In this document: piece by piece, positions 1-5,031 of the stretch
Layout: each line of letters starts with the position of its first letter
Position numbering within the stretch: the stretch's first letter is position 1
NCBI GenBank assembly: GCA_900554265.1
Contig: USGZ01000151.1
Span: 1 to 5,031 of the forward strand
Direction of reading: 5' to 3'
Source: an uncultured Porphyromonadaceae bacterium
Lineage (GTDB): Bacteria; Bacteroidota; Bacteroidia; Bacteroidales; Muribaculaceae
DNA length: 5,031 nt
The notes under the pieces: model-generated
What the model was told of the DNA's origin: nothing
The model's input: only the letters and a program-made list of their open reading frames with translations
The model's database searches: none
Program-made: the position numbers and the translations under genes

Positions 1-112
1 CTTCCGTCGCCGGGGCGAGGCCGAAAGCGCCCTGGCGGAGATAAAATCAACTTTTCCCTCGATGGCCGCTTATATGCGCATAGTCCAGGAAAAGATTACT
101 GTTACTGAATAA
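1..112 (+). CDS. C-terminal fragment of a probable SPOR-domain protein
   Basis: The first complete codon is at position 2 and the frame stays open to a TAA at 110-112, giving 36 residues of a gene that begins outside the window. The visible end contains FRRRGEAESALAEIKSTFP followed by a short segment with MRIVQEKITVTE. This resembles the last helix and strand of a SPOR (peptidoglycan-binding, sporulation-related repeat) domain, in which a 'GSF' strand leads into a helix of the type 'xxAExxLxxIKxxFP' and a final beta strand ending in VxE. From memory, Bacteroidales genomes often carry a SPOR-domain gene directly before folE, which supports the call. SPOR proteins are usually exported and bind glycan strands lacking stem peptides, but the signal peptide and the rest of the protein are not visible. 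The stop is one base from the folE ATG, so the two genes probably share an mRNA. The family call is moderate; that this is a real coding end is likely. Confidence 0.55.
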   Translation, partial: FRRRGEAESALAEIKSTFPSMAAYMRIVQEKITVTE

Positions 113-113
113 G

Positions 114-689
114 ATGGACCTGACTTCCGAAAACGAAAAGATAGAGCGCATCGCCGCGCACATCGAGGCAATAATCCGCGAACTCGGCGAAGATTCCGCC
201 CGCGAGGGCCTGCTCAAAACTCCGGTACGCGCCGCCAAGGCGCTGTGGTACGCCACCTCGGGCTACCGTCAGGACGCCGGCGAGATTCTGCGCGCCGCGC
301 AGTTCCGCGCCGAAGGCTCCGGAATGGTCATCGTGCGCGACATCGAGTTCTACTCCATGTGCGAGCACCATATCCTGCCTTTCTTCGGCACCGTGAGCAT
401 CGGCTATATGCCAGGCGAGAAAATCGTGGGCCTCAGCAAGATAGCCCGCATGGTCGACGTATTCGCACGCCGCCTCCAGGTCCAGGAACGCTTCACCATC
501 CAGCTCGCCGACACCCTCCGGCGCGAGCTTGACGCACGCGGCGTAATCGTTCTCTGCCGCGGCGAGCATATGTGCATGAAGATGCGCGGTGTCGAGAAGC
601 AGCACGCCGCCACTGTCACCACCGAGTACAATGGCGTCTTCGCCTCCGACCCCGCCCTCCGCGCCGAATTCCTCGAGGCCGTAAGATAG
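114..689 (+). CDS. folE: GTP cyclohydrolase I (FolE, type IA)
   Basis: This 191-residue cytoplasmic enzyme converts GTP to 7,8-dihydroneopterin triphosphate and formate, the entry step of tetrahydrofolate synthesis and also a source of precursor for queuosine-type deazapurines. The family hallmarks are intact. YSMCEHH (residues 80-86) carries the zinc ligand Cys83 and the catalytic histidines. GLSKIARMV (106-114) holds the Ser/Lys/Arg that bind the triphosphate. VQERF (123-127) includes the guanine-binding Glu125. EHMCMKMRGV (151-160) provides His152, the third zinc ligand region Cys154, and Arg158. The 71-residue spacing between Cys83 and Cys154 equals that between Cys110 and Cys181 of the E. 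coli enzyme. The protein is somewhat shorter than E. coli FolE (222 aa), only at the N-terminus. The ATG lies one base after the preceding stop (TAA-G-ATG) with no clear Shine-Dalgarno, which suggests translational coupling. It ends in TAG, and an intrinsic terminator follows about 80 bp downstream. Confidence 0.97.
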   Translation: MDLTSENEKIERIAAHIEAIIRELGEDSAREGLLKTPVRAAKALWYATSGYRQDAGEILRAAQFRAEGSGMVIVRDIEFYSMCEHHILPFFGTVSIGYMPGEKIVGLSKIARMVDVFARRLQVQERFTIQLADTLRRELDARGVIVLCRGEHMCMKMRGVEKQHAATVTTEYNGVFASDPALRAEFLEAVR

Positions 690-722
690 CTGAGGGAATG
701 AAATAGTATCGGCGGGTAGAAT

Positions 723-749
723 TTATATAACTTATATAGTTTATATAAA
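723..749. repeat. Three tandem 9-bp AT-rich units (TTATATANN)
   Basis: Three head-to-tail 9-mers begin at 723, 732 and 741, read TTATATAAC, TTATATAGT and TTATATAAA, and share the first seven bases exactly. The block lies in the folE 3' untranslated region, between the folE stop and its terminator. It is nearly pure A/T inside a GC-rich neighbourhood. Its function is unknown. It could be slippage-prone filler, a DNA-bending or protein-binding site, or an RNA-processing target. Confidence 0.75.
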
Positions 750-767
750 GTTAGAATTCCGGCAAGC

Positions 768-797
768 TAAGAGGCCGCGCAGCGGTCTCTTAATTTT
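768..797 (+). terminator. Intrinsic terminator after folE
   Basis: An 11-bp stem pairs TAAGAGGCCGC (768-778) with GCGGTCTCTTA (782-792) around a 3-nt GCA loop. The only imperfection is one G-U wobble. It is followed by A then TTTT (794-797) and CCT. The hairpin lies 79 nt after the folE stop and ends the SPOR-folE transcript. The stem is nearly symmetrical, but the reverse direction lacks a good U-tract close by, so it is best read as a + strand terminator. Confidence 0.85.
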
Positions 798-800
798 CCT

Positions 801-821
801 CGCTAAATGTTAGCGGATTTT
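801..821 (+). other. Second small hairpin with T-run behind the folE terminator
   Basis: CGCTAA (801-806) pairs perfectly with TTAGCG (810-815) around an ATG loop, and GATTTT (816-821) follows. It begins three bases after the T-run of the stronger terminator. It may be a backup terminator in tandem. With six pairs it is weak and could be chance, and its T-run overlaps the candidate promoter of the next gene. Confidence 0.4.
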
Positions 822-848
822 AAATCGTCAGCTTACGTTAAACTTTTG
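818..848 (+). promoter_or_regulatory. Candidate Bacteroidota promoter for the LTXXQ-like gene
   Basis: The Bacteroidota primary sigma factor recognises TTTG at -33 and TAnnTTTG at -7, about 19-21 nt apart. Here TTTT (818-821) and AACTTTTG (841-848) lie exactly 19 nt apart. Each box has a single mismatch to consensus. This would start the transcript near 855 and give a leader of roughly 70 nt before the ATG at 928. A weaker alternative -7 box, TATTATCG (865-872), is also present. A terminator just upstream means this gene needs its own promoter, which favours the call, but the match is imperfect. Confidence 0.35.
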
Positions 849-927
849 TTCTTATCTGAAGTCTTATTATCGAAACACGTTGAAAAACGATACGGATCAA
901 GTAATAATAAAAGCAAAACGTAAAACG

Positions 928-1455
928 ATGAAAAAGTTCTTTCTTGCAAGTGCGCTTGTACTTATGGGCGCCGCCTCTATGGTAGCCCAGCGCGCCGACC
1001 GCCAGAATACAAACTGCGCCGCAACCCCCTGCACCGAGAATACCGCCTGTGCTCAGACCGCATGCGGACCCCGCAATAACTGCATGGACATGTTCCAGGG
1101 ACTCGACCTTACCGCCGAGCAGCAGACTCAGATCCAGGCTCTCCAGACCGAATGCCGACAGCAGGCCCAGGCCCAGCGCGAGAATGCCCGTGCAAGCCGT
1201 CAGGCTGCCGCCGCCGACCGCCAGCAGGCCAAGCGCGACAAGCTTGCCCGCATCAAGGCAATCCTCACCCCCGAGCAGTACGTAGCTTTCCTGGAGAACG
1301 CCTTCGTAAACGCCGGTCCCTCGCAGGGCGCACGTATGGGTAACCGCGACGGCAGCCGCCAGCATGGCAACTGCCACGCCGCCCGCCGCGACAATCGCGC
1401 CCAGCGCGTGAATAACTCGGTTCCCCGTCAGGCCGAACCCGCTCAGGCGCAGTAA
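928..1455 (+). CDS. Exported Cys-rich protein with two LTxEQ motifs (Spy/CpxP/LTXXQ-like)
   Basis: This is a 175-residue protein with a typical Sec signal peptide: MKK, a hydrophobic stretch from FFLASALVLMGAAS, and probable signal peptidase I cleavage after SMVAQ (around residue 21). The mature part has three zones. Residues 30-52 hold a cysteine-rich segment, with cysteines at 30, 35, 41, 46 and 52. Residues 58-127 form a Gln/Arg/Ala-rich region predicted to be helical, bracketed by LTAEQ (61-65) and LTPEQ (113-117). The tail is basic, rich in Arg and Asn. Paired LTxxQ motifs in a helical periplasmic protein are the mark of the Spy/CpxP/LTXXQ family, whose members act as periplasmic chaperones or envelope-stress and metal sensors; the Bacteroidota DUF4890-type proteins look similar. 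The specific role here is unknown. I chose the ATG at 928 because it begins the signal peptide directly; an in-frame TTG at 880 would add 16 charged residues ahead of it. It stands alone between two terminators. Confidence 0.8.
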   Translation: MKKFFLASALVLMGAASMVAQRADRQNTNCAATPCTENTACAQTACGPRNNCMDMFQGLDLTAEQQTQIQALQTECRQQAQAQRENARASRQAAAADRQQAKRDKLARIKAILTPEQYVAFLENAFVNAGPSQGARMGNRDGSRQHGNCHAARRDNRAQRVNNSVPRQAEPAQAQ

Positions 1456-1467
1456 TAGCAGATAAAC

Positions 1468-1518
1468 ATCCGGGGCCGCATCCCATTCTAAAGGAAGCGG
1501 CCCCGGATTCTATTTATA
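1468..1518 (+). terminator. Intrinsic terminator after the LTXXQ-like gene
   Basis: A perfect 12-bp stem pairs ATCCGGGGCCGC (1468-1479) with GCGGCCCCGGAT (1497-1508). The loop is 17 nt and can form a 3-bp inner extension (TCC/GGA). The stem is followed by the T-rich tail TCTATTTATATT. It starts 12 nt after the stop at 1455. The stem is very GC-rich and the T-run is interrupted, as is common for Bacteroidota terminators. Confidence 0.85.
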
Positions 1519-1524
1519 TTGGTG

Positions 1525-1564
1525 TAAAACGAAAGCAGGAAGCTCCGGATGCGGGGCTTCCTGC
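1525..1564 (-). terminator. Intrinsic terminator after rpsO
   Basis: GCAGGAAGCTCC (1535-1546) pairs with GGGGCTTCCTGC (1553-1564), giving 12 pairs with one G-U, around a 6-nt loop. Read on the - strand, the hairpin starts 32 nt after the rpsO stop and is followed by TTTCGTTTTAC. It therefore terminates rpsO transcription. It lies back to back with the terminator of the convergent LTXXQ-like gene, 26 nt away. Confidence 0.8.
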
Positions 1565-1596
1565 CTTGAGGCTTTGTTTGCGCTGCTGAGGTCGGC

Positions 1597-1872
1597 TTAT
1601 TTGCGGATGCCGAGCTCTTTCTGGGCGATGATGGCGCGGTAGCGGTTGATGTCTTTGCGCATCAGGTAGTCGAGAAGACGACGACGCTTGCCTACCAGCA
1701 TTTTCAGAGCGCGTTCTGTAGTATGATCCTTGTGATTTGACTTGAGGTGTTCAGTCAAATGAGCGATACGGACGGAGAATAATGCAATCTGTGCTTCAGG
1801 CGAGCCAGTGTCAGTCTTGCTCTTACCGTACTTCTCGAAGATCTGTACTTTTTCTTCAGAATTCAAGTGCAT
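1597..1872 (-). CDS. rpsO: 30S ribosomal protein S15
   Basis: This is a 91-residue small-subunit protein that binds the three-way junction of helices 20-22 in 16S rRNA, nucleates platform assembly and forms a bridge to the 50S subunit. The sequence matches S15 along its length. The N-terminal helix carries EEKVQIFEKYGKSKTDTGSPEAQIALFS (positions given by residues 6-33). Next is the signature LTEHLKSNHKDHTTERAL (39-56), with the rRNA-contacting His41-type and Asp49-type residues. LVGKRRRLLDYL (59-70) and ELGIRK at the C-terminus follow. Length is normal (usual 88-91). The open frame extends 27 codons upstream to 1953, but that start would lie upstream of the -7 promoter box. MHLNSEEK at 1872 matches where S15 proteins begin, so I use it. 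The gene has its own strong promoter and terminator and so forms a monocistronic unit, possibly with read-through from the peptidase gene upstream. Confidence 0.97.
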   Translation of the reverse strand: MHLNSEEKVQIFEKYGKSKTDTGSPEAQIALFSVRIAHLTEHLKSNHKDHTTERALKMLVGKRRRLLDYLMRKDINRYRAIIAQKELGIRK

Positions 1873-1900
1873 TCTCAGAAAATTTTTATTGTTAGTATTG

Positions 1901-1912
1901 GCCCTTCCGGGC
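1901..1912 (-). other. Small leader hairpin in the rpsO 5' UTR
   Basis: On the - strand the leader contains GCCC-GGAA-GGGC, a 4-bp GC stem capped by a GNRA-type tetraloop, about 28 nt before the start codon. With the predicted transcription start near 1917 it would lie close to the 5' end of a leader of about 45 nt. In other phyla S15 represses its own mRNA by binding structured leaders, so this could be part of such an element or simply a 5' stabiliser. The structure is visible; the function is inferred. Confidence 0.4.
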
Positions 1913-1920
1913 GTTATCGG

Positions 1921-1964
1921 GCGCAAAGTTACGCAAAATTTCCCATTCGGCAAAAACTTTGCGC
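1921..1964. repeat. 10-bp perfect inverted repeat enclosing the rpsO promoter
   Basis: GCGCAAAGTT (1921-1930) and AACTTTGCGC (1955-1964) are exact reverse complements separated by 24 bp. The left arm contains almost all of the -7 box (CAAAGTTA, seen here on the + strand) and the right arm overlaps the -33 box. The geometry fits an operator or a vestigial divergent promoter, but no + strand gene begins here. Confidence 0.7.
1924..1954 (-). promoter_or_regulatory. rpsO promoter, Bacteroidota primary sigma type
   Basis: Read on the - strand, TTTG (1954-1951) is followed after exactly 19 nt by TAACTTTG (1931-1924). This is a full match to the Bacteroidota -33 TTTG and -7 TAnnTTTG consensus with ideal spacing. 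The predicted start is around 1917, giving a leader of about 45 nt before the ATG at 1872. No Shine-Dalgarno is evident; the region just before the start is A/T-rich, as is usual in this phylum. Confidence 0.85.
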
Positions 1965-1986
1965 AACTTTTTTCTTAATCTATTGA

Positions 1987-2004
1987 CAATTACCGCAATT
2001 ACCG
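1987..2004. repeat. Perfect tandem 9-bp repeat (CAATTACCG x2)
   Basis: CAATTACCG occurs twice head to tail at 1987-1995 and 1996-2004, two bases from the peptidase stop codon and about 30 bp upstream of the rpsO -33 box. Each unit is asymmetric, so the pair could be direct-repeat half-sites for a regulator or a small slippage duplication. It does not form a convincing terminator hairpin. Confidence 0.7.
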
Positions 2005-2006
2005 TA

Positions 2007-4028
2007 TCAGTGTCGTGGCAGGGCGCTGTAGTCCCGCGAGTAGCGCAGCATCTGCTCCACGTAGTTCTCCGGGTAGGAGATAGTCACGTCGGTGATGTTG
2101 CCGGCGGCATCGCGCACTGCCGTATAGAGCGGGTTGACGAAGCCGCGGTACGGAGCGATGTGTAGCGGCTCGTAGCGGCTGAGGATTTCGGCGTGGAGCT
2201 CGGGGTCGACCTTGACGGCGTAGTTCTCTACCAGCTCGCAGGCGGCGGCATAGTCGCCTTCGGAGCGTACGCGCTGGATTTCAGCGAGGAGTTCGCCGAA
2301 GAGTTCGCGCAGACGTTCGTAGTCGTTGATGCGCAGGTAGGTCTTGCCATTGTCCTTATACATTTCCACGACGTTGTCCTCGCGTCCTTTCTCGTAGACC
2401 CATTCGGCTATCAGCTTGCGGTTGCGCATATGGGCTTCCTCGATGTCCTTGCCGGGCTCGATGCGGCGCAGCTGTGTCATAAGGCCGTTGAGCATATAGC
2501 TGTAGTACTGGGACTTGTAGGCGTCCGGATTGTCGAGAAGTCCGAGTTCGATGAGCTTGTTGTCGCCCAGGTAGTATAGGGCGAAGAGGTCGGCGCGGGC
2601 TTCCTCGATGGTGGAGCCGTGCTCCTTGAGGGCGTCGGGGTCTACGCCGGGCAGCAGGCGCCCGGAGGCATGGCCGAGGCACTCGTGGAGGTCGGTGTGG
2701 AGGTTATCGGTGATGAAGAGGTAGCGGGCCATCAGGTCGCGCATGTCCTGGTCGGGCACGAATTCCTCGCGCGAGCCGTCGCTGCGGCTGGCGGCGTCGT
2801 AGGCCTGGGTGATATTCTCCAGGGTCACGCTCTTGGAGCCGTGGGCGGCGCGTATCCAGTTGGCGTTGGGCAGGTTGATGCCGATGGGCGTGGCGGGATA
2901 GGAGTCGCCGGCGAGGATGGCGGCGGTAATTACCTTGGCGCTGACGCCCTGAACGCGCTCCTTGCGGAAGCGGGGGTCGACGGGCGAGTTGTCCTCGAAC
3001 CACTGCGCGTTGCCCGAGATGATTTCGGTGCGCTCGCTGGCGTCGTTGTTCTTAAAGTTGACGATGCTCTCCCATGCGCCTGTCATGCCCAGGGGGTCGC
3101 CGTAGCTCTCGATGAAGCCGTTGATGAAGTCTACCTGCGAAACGGTGTCCTCGGCCCATTCGATGCTGTAGCGGTCGAAGGTGGCCAGGTCGCCGGTGGT
3201 GTAGAACTCGATGAGCGAGTTGATGATGGCACGCTGGGCGTCGTTCTCGGCGTAGACTGCGGCGCTGTCGAGGTTCTCGACGATGTGGGCGATGGCTTCG
3301 GTGTAGAGTCCGCCGAGTTTATAGGGCTGCTCGACGATGCGGCCGTTCTCCTTCACCACGCGGGTGTTCAGACCGTAGGATACGGGGGTGGAGTCGTTGG
3401 GCGTCTTCAGGGCGTTGTAGTATTCCTCGACTTCGGCCTGGGTCAGGCCGGGGCCGTAGAGGTTGTTGGCGCTGGTGGCGATGAGGTCCTGGCCCGCAAC
3501 CTGGTTTACGCGCTTGGCGGCGATTTCGGGGTTGAATATCAGCTCTACCAGCTCGGCCGACGATGCGGGCACGGCGCTGTCCGGCAGCGCTGCTATCTGC
3601 TCCTCGAGGAAGGCGCGGCTGAAAGCGGGCGTGAACTTGTCCATGCTGTAGTGGTGATGGATGCCGTTGCCGAACCATACCTGCTTGAGGTAGAGCTCGA
3701 AGGCCTTGAAATCATCTGATTCGCGGTCGCCGCCGTAGTTGGTGTAGACGGCCTCCAGAAGGTCGCGCAGGGCCAGGTTATGGTAGTTGTTCTGGTCCCA
3801 CATTATGTCGCGGCCCCAGAGGGCGGCTTCGGTGAGGAAGTAGACCAGTTTCTTCTGGTTCAGGCTCAGGTTCCCGAAGTCGGGCACCTGGTAGCGGAGC
3901 ACTTCGATGTCGGCGAAATGGTCGACCACGTAGTCGAAATCGTCGGGCGCGGGGGCGCTGGCCTGCTTGGAGCAGGAACTGGCAATCAGAGTCATGGCTA
4001 ATGCACTCGCTGTTAGTAATTTCTTCAT
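2007..4028 (-). CDS. M49-family dipeptidyl peptidase III, predicted lipoprotein
   Basis: This 673-residue zinc metallopeptidase is of the dipeptidyl peptidase III family, which removes dipeptides from the N-terminus of short peptides. The zinc site is complete: HECLGH (448-453) supplies ligands His448 and His453 and catalytic Glu449, and EEARAD (475-480) supplies ligand Glu476. Upstream, GINLPNANWIR and GSKSV (383-401) match a conserved M49 segment lining the substrate cleft. Length and motif positions closely match, from memory, the characterised Bacteroides thetaiotaomicron enzyme (about 675 aa), which is shorter than the human one. The N-terminus is a lipoprotein signal: MKK, a hydrophobic core, then LIASSC with the lipidated Cys19, followed by a flexible Ser/Ala/Pro linker. 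No acidic surface-export signal follows the Cys directly, so a periplasm-facing membrane location is more likely than the cell surface. Family members in Bacteroidota databases are sometimes mislabelled as dihydrofolate reductase. The gene starts 30 bp after uvrA with no terminator between, and no terminator is visible after its TGA. Confidence 0.93.
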   Translation of the reverse strand: MKKLLTASALAMTLIASSCSKQASAPAPDDFDYVVDHFADIEVLRYQVPDFGNLSLNQKKLVYFLTEAALWGRDIMWDQNNYHNLALRDLLEAVYTNYGGDRESDDFKAFELYLKQVWFGNGIHHHYSMDKFTPAFSRAFLEEQIAALPDSAVPASSAELVELIFNPEIAAKRVNQVAGQDLIATSANNLYGPGLTQAEVEEYYNALKTPNDSTPVSYGLNTRVVKENGRIVEQPYKLGGLYTEAIAHIVENLDSAAVYAENDAQRAIINSLIEFYTTGDLATFDRYSIEWAEDTVSQVDFINGFIESYGDPLGMTGAWESIVNFKNNDASERTEIISGNAQWFEDNSPVDPRFRKERVQGVSAKVITAAILAGDSYPATPIGINLPNANWIRAAHGSKSVTLENITQAYDAASRSDGSREEFVPDQDMRDLMARYLFITDNLHTDLHECLGHASGRLLPGVDPDALKEHGSTIEEARADLFALYYLGDNKLIELGLLDNPDAYKSQYYSYMLNGLMTQLRRIEPGKDIEEAHMRNRKLIAEWVYEKGREDNVVEMYKDNGKTYLRINDYERLRELFGELLAEIQRVRSEGDYAAACELVENYAVKVDPELHAEILSRYEPLHIAPYRGFVNPLYTAVRDAAGNITDVTISYPENYVEQMLRYSRDYSALPRH

Positions 4029-4058
4029 GATGTGATATTTGGTTGGAAATTTTCCTGT

Positions 4059-5031
4059 CTATGATGCCGGAACGATGCCCTCGGCGATGAGGAAAGGTGC
4101 CGTCGGGGAATCCGTGGCGGCCACCTGCTCCGGCGTACCTTCGGCGATTATGCGTCCGCCGCCGGCGCCACCCTCGGGGCCCATGTCGATCAGGTAGTCG
4201 GCGCAGCGCACCACGTCGAGGTTATGCTCGATAACCAGCACCGTATTGCCCTTGTCGACGAGCTTGTTGAGGATGCCCATCAGCGTGCGGATATCGTCGA
4301 AGTGGAGGCCGGTGGTGGGCTCGTCGAGGATGAATAGGGTCTTGCCGGTGTCCTTCTTCGCCAGTTCCGTGGCCAGCTTGACGCGCTGGTTCTCGCCGCC
4401 GGAGAGGGTCGAGGAGGGCTGACCCAGCTTGATGTAGCCCAGGCCGATGTCCTGGAGCACCTTGATTTTCTTGAGGATGGCGGGGATGCCGCTGAAGAAC
4501 TCCACGGCCTGGTTGATGGTCATGTCCAGCACGTCGGCAATGCTCTTTCCCTTGAAGCGCACCTCGAGGGTTTCGCGGTTGTAGCGCTTGCCGTTGCATT
4601 CCTCGCAGGGCACGAGCACGTCCGGCATGAAATTCATCTCGATGGTCTTGTAGCCGTTGCCGGCGCAGGCCTCGCAGCGGCCGCCGGCAACATTGAAGCT
4701 GAAACGCCCGGGCTTGTAGCCGCGGATTTTTGCTTCCGGGAGGTTGACGAAGAGGTTGCGGATGTCCGTGAACACGCCTGTGTATGTCGCCGGATTGGAG
4801 CGCGGCGTGCGGCCCAGCGGACTCTGGTCGACGGTCACCACCTTGTCGATATTGCCTATGCCCTCTACGGCCTGGTAGGGCAGGGGGTCCTGGAGGCTGG
4901 AGTAGAAATGCTGGCTGAGGATGGGCTGGAGAGTGCCGTTGATGAGGCTCGACTTGCCGCTGCCGGACACGCCGGTGACCACTGTGAATGTGCCGAGGGG
5001 GAATTCCACGTCGATGTGGCGCAGGTTATTT
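4059..5031 (-). CDS. uvrA: UvrA, excinuclease ABC subunit A, C-terminal third (partial)
   Basis: The gene runs off the right edge; 323 residues are visible, starting with [15 protein letters not shown], out of a usual 930-950. UvrA is the DNA-binding ATPase that scans for lesions with UvrB in nucleotide excision repair. The fragment is its second ABC ATPase module. Numbering from the first visible residue, it shows Walker [10 protein letters not shown] (20-28); a zinc finger with Cys119, 122, 142 and 145 in C-x2-C-x19-C-x2-C spacing, identical to the E. coli C-terminal finger; and the ABC signature [10 protein letters not shown] (207-216). Walker [13 protein letters not shown] and the H-loop IEHNLDVV, around His269, follow. 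All catalytic elements are intact. A GTG near 5009 is an internal valine (DVEFPLG), not a start. The final residues ([17 protein letters not shown]) diverge from the commoner UvrA tail, as is usual at this end. The stop is TAG, and the peptidase gene follows 30 bp downstream on the same strand. Confidence 0.97.
   Translation of the reverse strand, partial: NNLRHIDVEFPLGTFTVVTGVSGSGKSSLINGTLQPILSQHFYSSLQDPLPYQAVEGIGNIDKVVTVDQSPLGRTPRSNPATYTGVFTDIRNLFVNLPEAKIRGYKPGRFSFNVAGGRCEACAGNGYKTIEMNFMPDVLVPCEECNGKRYNRETLEVRFKGKSIADVLDMTINQAVEFFSGIPAILKKIKVLQDIGLGYIKLGQPSSTLSGGENQRVKLATELAKKDTGKTLFILDEPTTGLHFDDIRTLMGILNKLVDKGNTVLVIEHNLDVVRCADYLIDMGPEGGAGGGRIIAEGTPEQVAATDSPTAPFLIAEGIVPAS

Noticed and set aside
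102..605. A 167-codon open frame on the - strand, opposite folE
   Set aside because: It lies wholly antisense to a well-recognised enzyme, and its His/Ala/Asp-rich composition matches no family.
865..872. TATTATCG as the -7 box of the LTXXQ-like gene
   Set aside because: It has two mismatches in the fixed positions and only a 16-nt spacer from the nearest TTTG; the boxes at 818-848 fit better.
880..927. Extended TTG start for the LTXXQ-like protein
   Set aside because: It would put 16 mostly charged residues before the MKK of a standard signal peptide; the ATG at 928 is the better start.
838..1377. A 179-codon open frame on the - strand over the LTXXQ-like gene
   Set aside because: The + strand frame has a signal peptide, paired LTxEQ motifs and a terminator right after its stop. 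The opposite frame is a Gly/Leu-rich shadow that crosses the intergenic region.
1873..1953. 27-codon N-terminal extension of S15
   Set aside because: The extended start lies upstream of the -7 box of a consensus promoter, and S15 proteins normally begin at the MHL-type residues encoded at 1872.
2619..3719. A 366-codon open frame on the + strand, opposite the M49 peptidase gene
   Set aside because: It is antisense to a clearly real M49 gene, has a Val/Gly/Ala-rich low-complexity composition, and is explained by the GC-biased codon use of the real gene.
4045..4055. Odd palindrome GGAAATTTTCC between uvrA and the peptidase gene
   Set aside because: The arms are only five bases, AT-centred and without a T-run on the - strand, so there is no support for a terminator or operator.
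5007..5009. GTG as a start codon for a short UvrA-like ATPase
   Set aside because: The frame continues upstream as NNLRHID to the window edge and matches full-length UvrA, so the GTG is an internal valine.

Overview
The window looks like ordinary chromosome from a member of the Bacteroidota, most likely Bacteroidales. Four things point there: the sequence of ribosomal protein S15; a lipoprotein-type M49 dipeptidyl peptidase III with the HECLGH motif; a textbook Bacteroidota promoter (TTTG, 19 nt, TAACTTTG) ahead of rpsO; and little sign of Shine-Dalgarno sequences. The coding DNA is GC-rich and the intergenic DNA is clearly AT-richer. That would suit a GC-rich gut lineage such as Muribaculaceae or a relative, but the family-level placement is only a guess.

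Layout, left to right. The + strand begins with the last 36 codons of a probable SPOR-domain protein. One base after its stop comes folE (GTP cyclohydrolase I), so the two are almost certainly co-transcribed. folE is followed by an AT-rich 9-bp tandem repeat and a strong intrinsic terminator. Next on the + strand is a small exported protein with two LTxEQ motifs (Spy/CpxP/LTXXQ-like), a regularly spaced cysteine cluster and its own terminator. The remaining genes lie on the - strand. rpsO converges on the LTXXQ gene, and the two opposed terminators sit back to back between them. rpsO has a near-ideal promoter embedded in a 10-bp perfect inverted repeat. Further right, and upstream in the - strand sense, are the M49 peptidase lipoprotein gene and the C-terminal third of uvrA, which runs off the right edge. 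uvrA and the peptidase gene are 30 bp apart with no terminator, so they look like one transcript.

Functionally this is a mosaic of housekeeping genes: pterin/folate synthesis, ribosome assembly, nucleotide excision repair and envelope peptide turnover. I found no mobile element, CRISPR array, tRNA, rRNA, defence system or other plainly novel system. The observations most worth a second look are the cysteine periodicity in the LTXXQ-like protein, the inverted repeat over the rpsO promoter, and the envelope targeting of the M49 peptidase.
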